Shown here piece after piece: positions 1 to 11,277 of a DNA stretch of 64,000 nucleotides. The stretch comes from Rhizophlyctis rosea (lineage: Eukaryota; Chytridiomycota; Chytridiomycetes; Rhizophlyctidales; Rhizophlyctidaceae). A program made the translations under genes and the position numbers. The stretch's first letter is position 1. Every line of letters starts with the position of its first letter. A model generated the notes under the pieces. The model did no database searches. It saw only the letters and a list, made by a program, of their open reading frames with translations, and was not told the origin of the DNA. The stretch covers positions 1 through 64,000 of the forward strand of contig JADGJC010000025.1 of assembly GCA_027596075.1 (NCBI GenBank), in the 5' to 3' direction.

Positions 1-472
1 GTTTTGTGCGGGTGGGGTCGGGTGTGGTTGTTTTTGTGGTCGGGTGGGGTGTGGTGTGGGGTGGGGGTGGGGGGGGGCGGGGGGGCCGGAGGGTGTTAGG
101 GTGTTTTGGGAGGAGGTGTTGAGGAGGAGGGGGGAGAAGAAAGTGTAGGTTGTGGGGTTTTGTTGTTGGGATCGTGACTTATGTTGATGTTGGAGGGTTC
201 GTTGATGAATCGTGACCTTTATAAGATGTGGATATATTGTAGTTGATTGCTTTATATACCCGATTTGGTTCACACATCACCTCACATGCAATGCCTATGG
301 ATCCGCGCGTTTCAGAAAAGCTCTCATATACACTTATAATCCCAGTTTATACACGGCAAATCGGTTCGGTTAAACCGATTCAAGAATGGAAAATCTGTAG
401 TGCAACTATACGCAAAATGCCAGCTATGACTTCTCAATTTCCTAACTATACTCGCACCTGTACCCGCTACGG
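1..472. other. G-rich edge and gene-free stretch
   Basis: Bases 1 to about 165 are extremely G-rich on the plus strand, with several runs of four or more G, the longest near 66-85. From about 165 to 472 the sequence becomes AT-richer and ordinary. The first part could be the C-rich, proline-coding end of a minus-strand gene running off the window, or a non-coding G-run tract. I see no convincing reading frame. The protease gene to the right ends at 473. Confidence 0.4.
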
Positions 473-2127
473 CTACGATACGGTGATCTCATAAGAACAT
501 GACGCACTCCTACTCTGACCTCCCCCTTTGCTTCCTCCTTCCGCCTCCCCGCACACTGCATCCCAGATAGCTGTGAACCCGGGGTTCCGAACACTCAGGG
601 CTATGTTACGATTTCGCGATTTCATGGCAGTGGCATCCCCTGCTTCAACCGGAAATGGACCGATCCACGCGAGAGCATCCTGTTCCTCTGGTTGTTCTGA
701 TTCTGCGGCCGGGCGGTCCGAGCTGCCGCTAGTAGTAGAGGTGGGAGTGGAGGTATCTAACAGAGAGCAGCATAGAAGAAGAAGGAAAGACATGAAATAA
801 TGCGTCAGATACCGATACCCGCATTTTGGACAGCCCACAGTTTGCAGAAAGATCTTCCTTTACCTTCTTCTCCTTGATCGTAGTAACTCGCCATATTGAT
901 CCCATACACTCTGCCATTTTCGTCAATAAGCGGACACCCAGACGTGCCACAGGTAGAATTGAAGGATGTTGTCAATATAGACCCAATGCCCGAAAACTGT
1001 TTGTGTTGTGGTTCGGTTAGGCATTGAGGCATCCACAAAAAACTACACACAAAAAGTAAAGCCGCAGAGTTTTGAAAGGAATCGATGATTACCTTCCCGA
1101 GAGTGCAGGACCGACCAGCATGAACAAAATCCTTCGCTTGCAGCTTCGCGGCTTCCAGAGTTCCACAGTACACTTCATCCTCCAGCTCTTCTGCGTTATC
1201 GTGGTAAGCAATGGCGACAAAGGGTTGGTTGGGCACTGGGGCAGAAGAAGCGATGCGAAGAGGAGTGATGTTGCCCTTTTCGACTGCTTGTTTGAGGGAT
1301 TCGGGAAGGTGTAGAAAGGTAACGTCCAAGATTGGGATGGCGTAGAGCCCAAATTCTGGATCCAGAAAACTTTGCTCCACTGTTTTCTGCTCTGCAAATT
1401 CTTTCAGAATCTCTACACGCTCCGTCAACGCAGTCTGCACAAGCTCCAATTTCTCAAATCCCCTGGACTCCAAAAGAACATCATGATCTTTCAACCCATC
1501 AAATCTGGTGAACAAATCATCTCTCCTCCTGTCCACATCCTTGGCGACCCAAACTTCGACATCTTTCATGTTTGACCCATTGAATCCCCAGCCCCCACTA
1601 TCAATGAAGGTATGGAGAGTAGTGCAGATAAACGTATGCAGGCGATCAGATGACTCGACGATGAATCCTGTGCCTGTGGTCGTGCGGAAAGCACCAGTAG
1701 GTGACATGCGATGACGTGCCCTATGCATTTGCCATTATATTAGAGAGGCTTCCACAGGCATACAATGCGCAGGCAGAATGGATGAATGTAATACCCACCG
1801 TACAAGAATCTGAATCACCGCATCTGCATGGGCCGTCACTGCTTTCTTTGCCGATTCAAACCAAGTGTCGAGTGAAGTATCTCTGGAATCTGCTTTGAGA
1901 GGAAGCACAACCCGCCAGTCTGGGAAGGGAACGTCGAGGGCGTAACAAGGTAGAAACTTTCCGGCAGTTTCGGGTGCACCAGAGTCTGTTCGGACGAGCC
2001 GCGCATGCTTCACAATGCGGATATACTTGCTTTGGTCTTCGACTTTGCACAATATGGGCGCTGGGGGGTTGGAATTTGCGGAGGAGACGGACGAGGGAGT
2101 TCGAGCTTTCATTGCATTAGTCTTCAT
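473..2127 (-). CDS. trypsin-fold serine protease-like protein
   Basis: Four exons on the minus strand: 2127-1799, 1720-1093, 996-864 and 756-473, giving 457 residues. The introns of 78, 96 and 107 nt restore one frame, and the second has a CCTAAC branch site before CAAACAG. The protein has the S1-type landmarks. GTGFIV (about residue 124) opens the domain and is followed by a TTLHTF His region. LDVTFLHL fits the Asp strand usually written DIALL. GTSGCPLID with NGRVYGI matches the Ser loop and following strand. The Ser loop reads GTSGCP rather than the classical GDSGGP, so activity is uncertain. No signal peptide is evident at the ATG (2127), which suggests an intracellular protein. The last exon adds a Ser/Pro/Glu-rich linker and a C-terminal segment. 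The assignment to the trypsin-like superfamily is solid; substrate and role are unknown. The last intron is the least certain. Confidence 0.7.
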
Positions 2128-3500
2128 CTTATATTATGAATTGTTCAATATGGTCCGCAGTCAAGCGTTTTTTCTTTTTTCTTTTTTATTTTTTTTGGAA
2201 TGGTGGGTGTTCAGTTTAAAAAGAAAGACAATGGCACTGTGGCTGCTCCAAGACAATCACTCCAAGACACGTCTCAAACACGGAATAATGACTACTCCTG
2301 ACGGAGCAACATTCAGAGTGACTCATTTATAAAACAAGCCACCTTATCCCTGCCATGCGGAGCTTCACTCACCTTGTTTGCTGGGTGCTTTCCTTACTTC
2401 ACTCACTTCGCTCGGTCTCCTCGACCTGCTTTTTTTGATCTAATGACACTCTTCTGTGGTAACAATACTGTACCGCTTTCTCCTGGCGTGCGCGACGCGA
2501 AAATGGGAGCTTCCTCACAAAGTTGCTTTTGCTGAAAAGTGAAGCTGCAAGACACCGATTTATGACAACACTTCTTTACTAACAGGCCGTCGTTGCCTGT
2601 GTTTGCAAAACGACGCTGGCTGGGAGAAAACGGTACCAATCTGCTTGAGCGCAGTGATCGAGGAAATAATAAAAAGTGCGGACTTTGCCGTAGGTCGTTT
2701 TCAAGTTTGCGATAGAAAGCTTGCGCTTCTCAGGTTCTGTATGTAGCGTTGAACGACAGGATGACCGCTTGAACGAGAAGGAAGTTGTTTGGGATTCCAC
2801 TTTGGTTCCCAGCATCCCAGGGTGTAGGGATAGAAAGTGTGTGAAGAGGGTGATGGCTGCCAGCAGGGCTCGCCATAAATGCAAGCTACGTCGCCGGCTG
2901 CGTGTCTCGAACCTCATTCCACCTAGTTTGTTGAACGTTTCTTCAAGGTAGGAATCAAATTTGAACGGGTCAAGGTCGGTGTCAGTTTATTTCCCTTCAC
3001 ATCAACGCGGCAATCCGAACTTCCCTTTTTGTTTCAATGAGAGTCACGTAGCTCATGGGCTCAAAAAGAAATTTTGTCATTCTTGGATGATGGATGGTCA
3101 TACAAACTGAACGAAATGTTGATTTGGTTGTATTCATTTGCTGACACACCCAAGTGTCCTTTCTAGGATGCGCCTAAAACAAGCTGGTCAAAAAACCTCA
3201 CTTGTGTATGAAGTGCTGAGACGGCTTAAGGCACTCCCATCACTCCCCACTCAACCAATCCTGCATCAGCAGTATCAGCATGGGCACCATCATTGCCAAA
3301 GAAGCCCGGCTCGGCCCTACTGACTTATGGCCGTTCCATTCAACATCAGGGACCACAACGCATTTCGGCAAGCTTACTCTATCTGGTATGTACAAAGAAG
3401 TAAGAATTATATACAAAGGAAGCATCTCTATCTGAATATAACATAGACTATGAAACCGACGCCAGCAACGTCCGCTCCTGCTAAACCCACCATACTTTCG
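2128..3500. other. gene-free or degenerate stretch
   Basis: No confident gene. A T-rich tract (about 2161-2205) lies upstream of the protease start. On the minus strand 2917-2579 is open for 112 codons. It begins with an Arg-rich stretch and then a hydrophobic run (ALLAAITLFTHFLSL) that looks like a signal anchor. I could not connect it to further exons, so I list it here as a possible small secreted or membrane protein only. 3000-3500 has nothing I can interpret. Confidence 0.3.
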
Positions 3501-4264
3501 CTACTCCTCTTTCTGAACTATTATCTCAGACGCTATTCTTCCTAACAATAATCGATGTTGTGATCTAAAACACGGCACCCTGGCCATGCTAGATATTCGG
3601 TCCAGCTCATCTAGCTGACATTGGACCTTCTGCACTAAACTACATTTAAACATGCCTGCTGCACTTTGTGCACCATGAGAAGTATCGCACTCTGGCATCT
3701 CCGTTGGTTTTGGCATAACGCTAAAGGGGATGGTCACGTCCAGGGTGAGGGCATCTAAAGCCTTTATTGAGTGCAGGAGGATATCATCCAGGTCGCGAGT
3801 GTGATTGAGTAGGGTGTCCGTGCGGGACTTTTTGGAAGGAGATTCGTGTCTAAGGACGAATTTAAGGAGGTTGCGCTGCGGTGTTTGCAAACAGTTAGTC
3901 TAAGGGCTGAGGATAGGTGAACGGGACTAATGGGGGATTGCGGGGCGCGTAGATCCGTGGCAGTACTTTTACATCGGATCACGTTGTGTTGATCTTCTTC
4001 CCCTTTGCTGTTGCCGCTAAGAGTACTTCCGAGGCTCTTCAGCTGAAGTTCCACAGCGGAGACTTCGTCCTCGATCCTCTTCATCGCATCAAACAGTCGG
4101 CGCTGCTGGCGTTGAAACTCTTTTCGAAGTGCTCGATCGTTGTGGTCGCGTATAACGTATTGCAAGCCATAGCTAACAGCTGCACCAGTAGCGACTGTGA
4201 AGGCGACGCCAATGGTGATGGCTGTGGATAAATTTAGAAAGGTATGGTTGGAAAGGGGGTACAT
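3501..4264 (-). CDS. small single-span membrane / coiled-coil protein
   Basis: Probably two exons, 4264-3983 and 3875-3501, encoding about 218 residues. The donor GTGATC at 3982 is phase 0, and the acceptor CGCAG (or CTTAG 24 nt earlier) is also phase 0, so the frames join. Residues about 12-35 form one hydrophobic segment (AITIGVAFTVATGAAVSYG). It is followed by a charged, heptad-like stretch rich in Glu, Arg and Gln (about 40-80) that predicts a coiled coil. The C-terminal half is Ser/Lys-rich without a family I recognise. The arrangement of short N-terminus, one span and coiled coil is seen in organelle-anchored adaptor proteins, but nothing specific can be said. The intron donor is weak, so the join is tentative. 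Confidence 0.4.
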
Positions 4265-4855
4265 ATTTGAGATGATTTGTTTACTGTCTTTTAGTACGGG
4301 GCAATAGAACTAAATTATGAAGAAGTCATAAGACTAACTGTTCACTACCTCGCGCTTTAAAATCTATATATTCGCGGTCTCCCCACCCATAGTCATACCT
4401 GAATAGTGAAGCATCAGACGACGGGGAGAAATGGAACACTGCCAACAAAATGAGGAACAGAACCCACAAGATTCATCAGGAGGCGTTTAGCGGCCAACGG
4501 CTTATGTAACACCCTTTGGAATTTCTAAATTGGGGTCTATTGGTCAGTTTGGTCAACAATTCCACGACACGATGGCAGGGGTCAATGTCAACTTCTTCCC
4601 ACACACAACAAGATCGTCCTGCGATACCTGTTACGTCACTACCGGGTAAATCCGCTAGCTAACTCATGATACATACTAGTTGTATGACGGTGTAAAGCTC
4701 GACATAGGTACGTCTCTTTGGACTACCTATAGTGTGGACCGAAAGAGTAAATGTAACTTCTAACGCGTTTTACCGCCAGCGAGCGGGTTCAACAAGCCTT
4801 GCGAACTCATCACTGTCTCCTCATACTCCACCTGGAGCTTAGTTTTATACACAAT
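4265..4855. other. intergenic region upstream of OMA1
   Basis: This region separates the minus-strand coiled-coil gene from OMA1 and so serves as a divergent 5' region. It is AT-rich around 4300-4380 and has no open frame of note. I see no clear TATA box or repeat. Confidence 0.4.
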
Positions 4856-6733
4856 ATGCTGGGCCTCCAATACGCGTGCCGCCCAAGACCGACAATATCA
4901 ATATCACCTATTCTCCTCTCATCTCGACCTACGAGACTTCCCGCCCGAGCACTAAACACGTCAAGATTTTCTCAAAAGCGAATCGTCCTCCGTCCCGAAC
5001 CCTCAGAACGAAATGACGGCTACCAGTATTTCAAAAACCGTGAGTTGCGGACTTCAAATGGGCCATAAGTTCTGTGACGACCCTTGACATCGCTCCGTCC
5101 AGGACCAATAAATGACGGCAGTCGAAATCGAACAGCTTTGATGGTGGTTGGTGGGGTAGGAGGGTTGGGCGGTATCTATTACTTAACGTGGGTGAAAACG
5201 CGGGTAGATTTGTTGACCTCATAGAATATCTGAACTCAACATGGGGAGTCATAAATAGTCATCTTGAGAAAGTGCCAGTAACAAGTACGGTTATGCCATT
5301 TTGATTGATCCAGCCAAACCCGGTCCATAATGTTGATGATTAGATAGGACGCGCTTCATGGCTGTGTCTCCGGAGGCGGAGCAGGACATGTCTCAGCAGG
5401 TATGGTGTTAGACTGCACGCCTTAGGCTCCCCAGGACATGGGTGATTGAAGAAGTCACCAAAAATCTCCTTCTCGTCCTCTTTCCTTGCGCTCGCCTCAG
5501 GCATACCAACAAATTATGCACCAGTTTGGACGCCAAATAGTACCTGATGCACACCCAGTAGCTCAGTTTGTGCAGAGAGTGGCAAATAGAATCATCCGAG
5601 GTACGGAAGATGTTTATCCTTGAGTCTGATTTTCCCCAAGGTTGAATTAACATCGTTGGAGCTTGCAGTCAGTGGTCTGGGTGGTCTCAAATGGGAAGTG
5701 CATGTTATCGACAATGATGAGAAGAACGCATTTGTCCTGCCAGGTAACAGACCGACTGCACGGATCAGGATTTGTTTACGCTGGTGACGTGATCGACTAA
5801 TCACAAAATCTGAATAGGCGGAAAGATCTTCGTCTTCACGGGCATTCTTCCCATCGTGGGGGATGAAGACGGCTTGGCTGCTGTGCTGGGTCATGAGGTA
5901 GATTACCCCTATCCACTTTGCATCCTTCTCAGTGCGTTGAGTCTGATTGCGTTCATTAGATCGCCCACCAAGTCGCCCGTCACTCAGCCGAGAAACTGTC
6001 CTGGGCACAGTTCCTTCTCCTTGGGCAGATCGTTGCGTCGCTATTTATGGACGTGAGCTTTTTCTTCAATAGGTTACTATTGGAGTTCGGTGTCATGATG
6101 CCGTTCTCGAGGAGGTGTGAGACGGAGGCGGATTATATTGGTAAGTGTGAGGGGTTGGAACGATGGACGGGACTGGAAGCCTGCATGGTCTTCTTGGTCG
6201 AACTCGGCCACAAACCGATACTGATTGATGGTGTGGGTTGCTTGCTTTTTAGGGTTGAAACTTATGGCTCAAGCGTGTTACAATCCAGAGGCTGCTGTGC
6301 GGGTCTGGCAGGTTTGTAAAGCTCTCTGCCAAGCCATGGCTTTGCATTTGAACGATACGTTGAGCTCGTGTTGACTCATGTCATTGGAATACCCTAGCGC
6401 ATGAAAGATGCAGAGCGTAACGCACCGCCCCAGTATCTGTCAACTCATCCATCAAATGGTAGGCCGTCAGGCCAATATTCAACATGTGATTACGGTCAAT
6501 GGGAACTGATTCAGAAAACCCCGCTAGAAACACGGATACAGAAGGTAAAGGAATGGTTGCCGGAAGCGGAGATGGTGAGAGAGAACTCAGATTGTCGGCA
6601 GGTGGGTGCAGAGTTGTGGCTTGGTGGTCTTTCGCTGAGGTTTTCCCTTTCTCACTCGGCGCTTTCCCTTCAGACTTCCGACTTGTATCATGCGTTTGGA
6701 GATAAGTTCAACCGACGATGGGCGTACTTTTGA
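4856..6733 (+). CDS. OMA1: OMA1-type mitochondrial metalloendopeptidase (M48)
   Basis: Twelve exons: 4856-5039, 5103-5187, 5259-5284, 5344-5399, 5501-5600, 5669-5743, 5818-5897, 5960-6140, 6253-6311, 6398-6458, 6528-6601 and 6674-6733, giving 346 residues. OMA1 is an inner-membrane zinc protease that cleaves misfolded membrane proteins and, in animals, OPA1 under stress. The N-terminus is Arg/Ser-rich with few acidic residues, as in a mitochondrial presequence. A Gly-rich hydrophobic segment (VVGGVGGLGGIYYLT, about 78-92) fits the membrane span. Family hallmarks follow: HLEKVPVT, RFMAVSPEAE, NAFVLPGGKIFVFTGILP and the zinc site HEIAH at 201-205, split across exons 7 and 8. The ETEAD motif (about 256-260) supplies the further zinc ligand region. 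Exon 3 is only 26 nt. Length and motif order match the family, and nothing is missing. The assignment is very secure. Confidence 0.95.
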
Positions 6734-7427
6734 GGACAGGGAGGCGGCGTTTGGTGGGAGGTGTTGCCAGCAACAGGGTTTTGTACCATAGTGAATTTAT
6801 ACCAGCCTCATTGGCAAGACCCAATCCTTATCCACACGATCCGGCGTAAGGACCTTCATGTACAGAGGATGAATTGACGATGCTTAATCGCGCAGGGATA
6901 GGGCATAAGCTCCATGACGTCAAAGATGGTGCACCGGATCGACATCGGGTGACTCTTTTTGACCATAGCAACTTGATTTGGACACCTGTGGGGTATCGGG
7001 ACAATCAAAAGATTGTTGCATGGTTGATAACCATCCGAATCAGTTATCGACGGTAATATAATTGTAGGAGGTAGCAAGATTGGCAAGATTGGCAGTAGTG
7101 GCAGTGTCAGCAAGGATGTTCAAATTGTGTGATTTACCTATGATCGGTGGCCCAGCCATGGTAATGGGGTTGAACCCTGGTCCTATGACATAAGCCCCGT
7201 CCGCATAACTCGGACAAAGTGTGAATATGCCAAGAGATATAAATGTGATCGACGCCCTCTTTTCCCCTTCTTCCTTCACCAATCCACCTATTGCACCTCA
7301 TCTCCACCATCGTCTCCTTCCAGTGTGGTCCGGTTTTCGTGATTTCGGCGAGAAAGTTGATAAAAGCCTGTCGTTGCAACCCTGAATCAGACATCTATCG
7401 CTCTCAACATTTGACCTCTGATACATC
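6734..7427. other. intergenic region between OMA1 and the RRM gene
   Basis: Contains only weak overlapping open frames on both strands. A minus-strand pair around 7394-7040 is open but shows no recognisable domain and would overlap the 5' region of the RRM gene. I treat it as non-coding. A tandem GCAAGATTGGCA-like doublet lies near 7073-7093. Confidence 0.35.
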
Positions 7428-9612
7428 ATGTTGGGAGTTGCCAACGACCCCGGCCCCTCGCACCCATCACCCTCATCGGTGGCCTCATTCCCGGACCCGC
7501 TCAGAGGAAGGAAACACATCGGGACAAAGACACTCCACGTCACTTACAGGTCTGCATCTACAAGTCGTTTCTGCTCTTCACCTCAAGTGCGCCACCTGTA
7601 ACAATTCCCTCGTTCCCATACTTAGGCACACACAAACCGATCGCGGCGAGCTCTACCTGCACTTCCGCAAACAACCAAGCTTCGACCTCTTCGCCTTCTA
7701 CGACAACTTCTGCTTCGTCCGCTTCACGGACTCGATGGCGACCGCAGAGACTCTCTTGGCGCCCCAGCCGCCTGGTATCATCACCCTGGAAGCGGCCAAA
7801 CAGGTGTACGTGGTGCCGTACCCGTTGCCGGAAGATGACCCGGTTGCTACGAAGATTCTGCATGCGACGCATTTGCCGACGAACTACACGGATAAGGAGA
7901 TGGAAAAAGTCTTCAAGACCTTTTTAGGGTGAGTTATCAGGGTTTTGACTTCATGGTTTTGGTGTTGGGCTTTTTGCATTCCCGTTTCTACTTTCAGGCA
8001 TTGTGGCTTCTCGATAGGGTTCTTGGATGACACCGATTGGCTTCAAGGAAGTTTGCTTAGGGCGCATCATCTTACTTGTTTATAGCAAGTTCAACGTACG
8101 CCTTGACCAAACTTCCATATTCTGCCAATACCGTTGTTCAGGGGTCCCTTCACGCTGCTGCCGGCTTTGCTATACTCTTTTCCCCTTCTGGTTGCGTGGG
8201 ACTCTTCACTGGGACGGATTCATTGATCAACTTTGGTATCTATTAGATTCATGCAAGCACACTTTCTTGGCAAGTACGGGTACATCTACTTCGACACCGA
8301 AGACCATGCCGGGTCGGCCAGGGCCAAGTTGCGCAAGGAAACCAACATCGTGGTCAGCTACGCGAAGAACGCCCCACCGCTGGAGATTGCCGCCGCCTAC
8401 CTGGGCAAGAAGGGCAACACTCCAACTCCAATGAGTTCCCGTTCGTCAATCCCGGAAGAGCGTGAACACTCTCAAGTGACGACGTCGCTCATGCAATCGA
8501 AGGAAGTCCAAGAACTTGACGACGGCCTCCAAATGTCGATGAAGCAGCTCTTTGGTGTCGCGAAATTGGGCTTGGAAGATGGGTACGGAAGCTCGCCAAG
8601 TTCCCAGATCCGAGCAAGCGATCACGGTTTCAGTGGTCTGACGGGCGAGAGGATGCAACAACCTTACTACTCTGCCTTTCTGGTGGGCTACCCGTCCTTC
8701 TCAGCCCCCCCAACCAGGTCGGCAAGTCCATCTACTGCCATCAATGGCTACCCGTCGTTCCAGGACGAGAAGTGGGGTCGTCCATTCGTCACCGCGTCTC
8801 AGACTCAAATCTGGTCACCTGTCGTTCGCAACCGCTTTGCTTCGTCCAAGCTGTGGATCGACACCAAGTGTATCGAAAACAAGTCGGTTTCTACTACTGC
8901 TACTGGTGCTGCTACGGTCTACTCCCCTCGCAAAAGGCTCCTCTCAAAGGTCATCGCTCGGCCGACCACCGTCAGGACTCAACAGCATCAAGCGTCGTCC
9001 ACCACCATCACTGCCACTCCCACTCCGATCCGTCTGCAACCCATCCACTTGCTCTCGTCCTCAGCCCTCTGGGCCACGCACTACAACAGCGACACGGACG
9101 AAACCGACAGCTGCCCGCCCTTCACGGACGCCTCGACTCCCCGGTCCTCGACACCGACCTCCCCGTGCACGCCGGGCACGCCCACGTTCGCGCGCTACTT
9201 CCGTGGCGGCGGGGAAGAAGGCTTCTCGTACTTCAGCAACGGCGTCACGCAAGCCGAAACTGTCGCTGGCGCTGGTGCTGGTGATGGTGACAATCAAGGT
9301 GTTGGCTCGACGACCGTCGGCGGTGGTGGCGATGGTGTGCACGCCTTCTTCGCGTCCGGCAACGCCATGTCTGAATCCGAACGCCGCAGCGTGCTTTTGG
9401 GGCATCGTGTGGCGGTCCAGGTGTCGAGGAGATGGGATCCGTTGACGTACACGTCTGGGATCAACTTTGGGATTCCGCTGGAGGGGGAGAGCGGGTGTGA
9501 GGCTGGTGGTGTGGATTTGGCAATGTGGGTGAATGATGGGGAGAGATTTGGTGTTGGTCGTGGTGGTGGGAGGCGTGGAGGGTGGGTCAGTCCTTTCGTG
9601 TTGGAGGGTTGA
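7428..9612 (+). CDS. RNA-binding protein with one or two RRM domains
   Basis: Three exons, 7428-7549, 7626-7928 and 8247-9612, giving 596 residues. All phases are compatible; the second intron is 318 nt, long for this locus, and could hide a small exon. After a Pro/Ser-rich start, residues about 35-105 resemble a degenerate RRM, with FCFVRF in the RNP1 position. Residues about 118-185 are a better RRM: KILHATHLP (first strand), a helix ending in KTFLGF, GKYGYIYFDTEDHA (RNP1-like) and IVVSYAK (last strand). The remaining 400 residues are low-complexity, rich in Ser, Thr, Pro, Gly and His, with no domain I know. The layout resembles Mei2- or Whi3-like regulators of mRNA, but I cannot choose between them. 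Expected role: sequence-specific RNA binding in nucleus or cytoplasm. Confidence 0.75.
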
Positions 9613-10115
9613 GGAGGGTGTTTGAATACTTATGTCGGGGTTGGGGTTTTGCGTATCTGGTCTGGTCTGGTCTGGTTTGGTCTGGTTTGGTCTGTCCTCT
9701 TCCTTCTTGGAAGAGTCGCTTCCTTTTTCTGGAAGGCTTGTACGGGGGTGGGAACACTTTTTTGCACATTCCTTTTTTTCTTTTTTAGGGCCCATTTCCT
9801 CCTTTTTCTTTCTTGGGGAGGGTCTTGTTTACACACTTTTCTTTTGGGGGGATACCGGGGGTTGCACAAGGATACTGTAAATTCGTTTAGCATTTTTTCC
9901 TTTCCACTTCTTTCACGTACAAAATATACACACTTCATTCATTACAATTCATGGTGTTTCAATGTTCTTGGTATAATGTCAACGATGATTCATCTTCTTG
10001 ACAAAAGCTCTCCGGAATAGATGCACACTTTTCAACCAGATATTCAAAAGTCAAAACTGAATTTCCATGGCGAAGCGGGAAGCTTCTCAGTCTGTCCCAA
10101 TAGTAGATCACCAAC
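9613..10115. other. 3' region of the RRM gene, T-rich
   Basis: Holds the pentamer repeat listed separately and then a T-rich stretch (about 9765-9910) typical of a 3' UTR and downstream region. No gene seen. Confidence 0.4.
9656..9694 (+). repeat. pentanucleotide tandem repeat (TCTGG/TTTGG)
   Basis: About eight units of a five-base repeat, TCTGG alternating with TTTGG, lie 45 nt after the stop codon of the RRM gene. They fall in its likely 3' UTR. Length may vary between strains. Confidence 0.85.
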
Positions 10116-11277
10116 ATGGATGACCTCCAAAAAGAAATTGGCTCACTTCTTTCTGGGGCCCAACACTGGGAGCAGACAGCGGGCCTGGCTGCCGATGAAG
10201 GTACTGATGGCGCTGCAACAATTAGCACCACACGAACTCAGTCAACTGCAAAAGACTTCGCCGACAGGGATGACTGCCGGAAAACCCAAGTCCAATTTAG
10301 AGCAAAAGAAATAAAATATTGCCCGCAGTGAGGATTGGTATACGTGGAGAACGCGTACAATTCCCTCATGTTGCATGAGCTTGGGTATTTTTTGAAAGTT
10401 CCGCCGAACTCATATCCAATCTGGATTTTGAACCTTGAACTTTACATGTGTTCATAAAGTGAGTGTCCCACCCCTCCGGCTTCGATTTGAGGATGATGGG
10501 ATGTTCCTGTCGGTGTCCTGTGCCCCCACTTTCGATGATCGGATCGTTAGATTTTCAAGTTGGGTAAACAATCGGTTAGTCGTATGTATCTGCCTGGACA
10601 CTCGAATACACGGTGGATTTGTGATTTCCATTGCTACAGAAATTCAATTCGACAATTACATCCGTGGTGTAGCTGACAAAACCAAAGCCTACCGACACGA
10701 AAGAGATGGAATTACTAAACCTCCTTTCCGCTCTCAATCTGAGATCCATGTTCAATTAAGGCCGGTCTGTCGAACTCTGCATCGAAACATACGATACTCA
10801 AACTCAAACCCGTGACAGACCCGCCACGCCGGGGTCGTCTGAGTCCCTTTTCAGAGTAGCAGTTTTTTTGAAGCAGTACGGCGATACTGTCAAAAGGGAT
10901 AACTAGGAAACTCAAACTTGTCGCAAACTTAATAAGGCGGAGCGAATTCATGCTCTTCGTACGGGGGAAGAGTTCTTGAGGCAGTATGGGGCTGCTCTGG
11001 AAACGTTGCGGCAGCAGCAGGATATTGGGGTTTCGACTATTGACTTCGCAGTGGCGAACCGGCTCAAGCTCACGTACGTAACATCGAAAGTGTGACTTTT
11101 CTTTTCGCTAAAGGTTTTTTTCAATGACCCTTTCATGCCTGCCTACTCTGACTTCGCTAAAATAGTAACGCCGACGGTGATTACGCCGCTGAGGTATTCC
11201 GCAAGGAAAGGAGGAAACGCGAAAGACGGGAAGAGGTCAAGAAGTTCTTCATTGGTATTTTCAAGAGGACGGAATAA
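10116..11277 (+). CDS. unrecognised split gene, middle exons unresolved
   Basis: I do not recognise this protein. Supported exons are 10116-10200 (starts MDDLQKEIGSLLSG), a likely 10333 to about 10392 (GLVYVENAYNSLMLHELGYF), 10937-11073, and 11166-11277 ending in TAA. The last two join cleanly through GTACGT...ATAG and encode a charged helical C-terminus with FLRQYGAALETLRQQQ, then DYAAEVFRKERRKRE, ending IFKRTE. Between 10400 and 10930 I cannot prove the exons, although 10435-10815 is open in one frame. The frequent Glu, Arg and Gln in heptad-like spacing suggest coiled coil. It could be a small structural or complex subunit, but no function should be assigned. That all exons belong to one gene is an inference from spacing and phase. 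Confidence 0.45.

Noticed and set aside
6041..6075. A GTGAGC...AATAG pair in OMA1 exon 8 that looks like an intron
   Set aside because: It would be only 24 nt and breaks the frame. Reading through gives a normal OMA1 sequence.
7163..7260. tRNA-like B box (GGGTTCAACCC) on the minus strand
   Set aside because: No A box, anticodon arm or pairing acceptor stem in the correct position.
7040..7394. Minus-strand open frames facing the RRM gene
   Set aside because: No domain and no convincing splice join. They overlap the probable promoter and 5' UTR.
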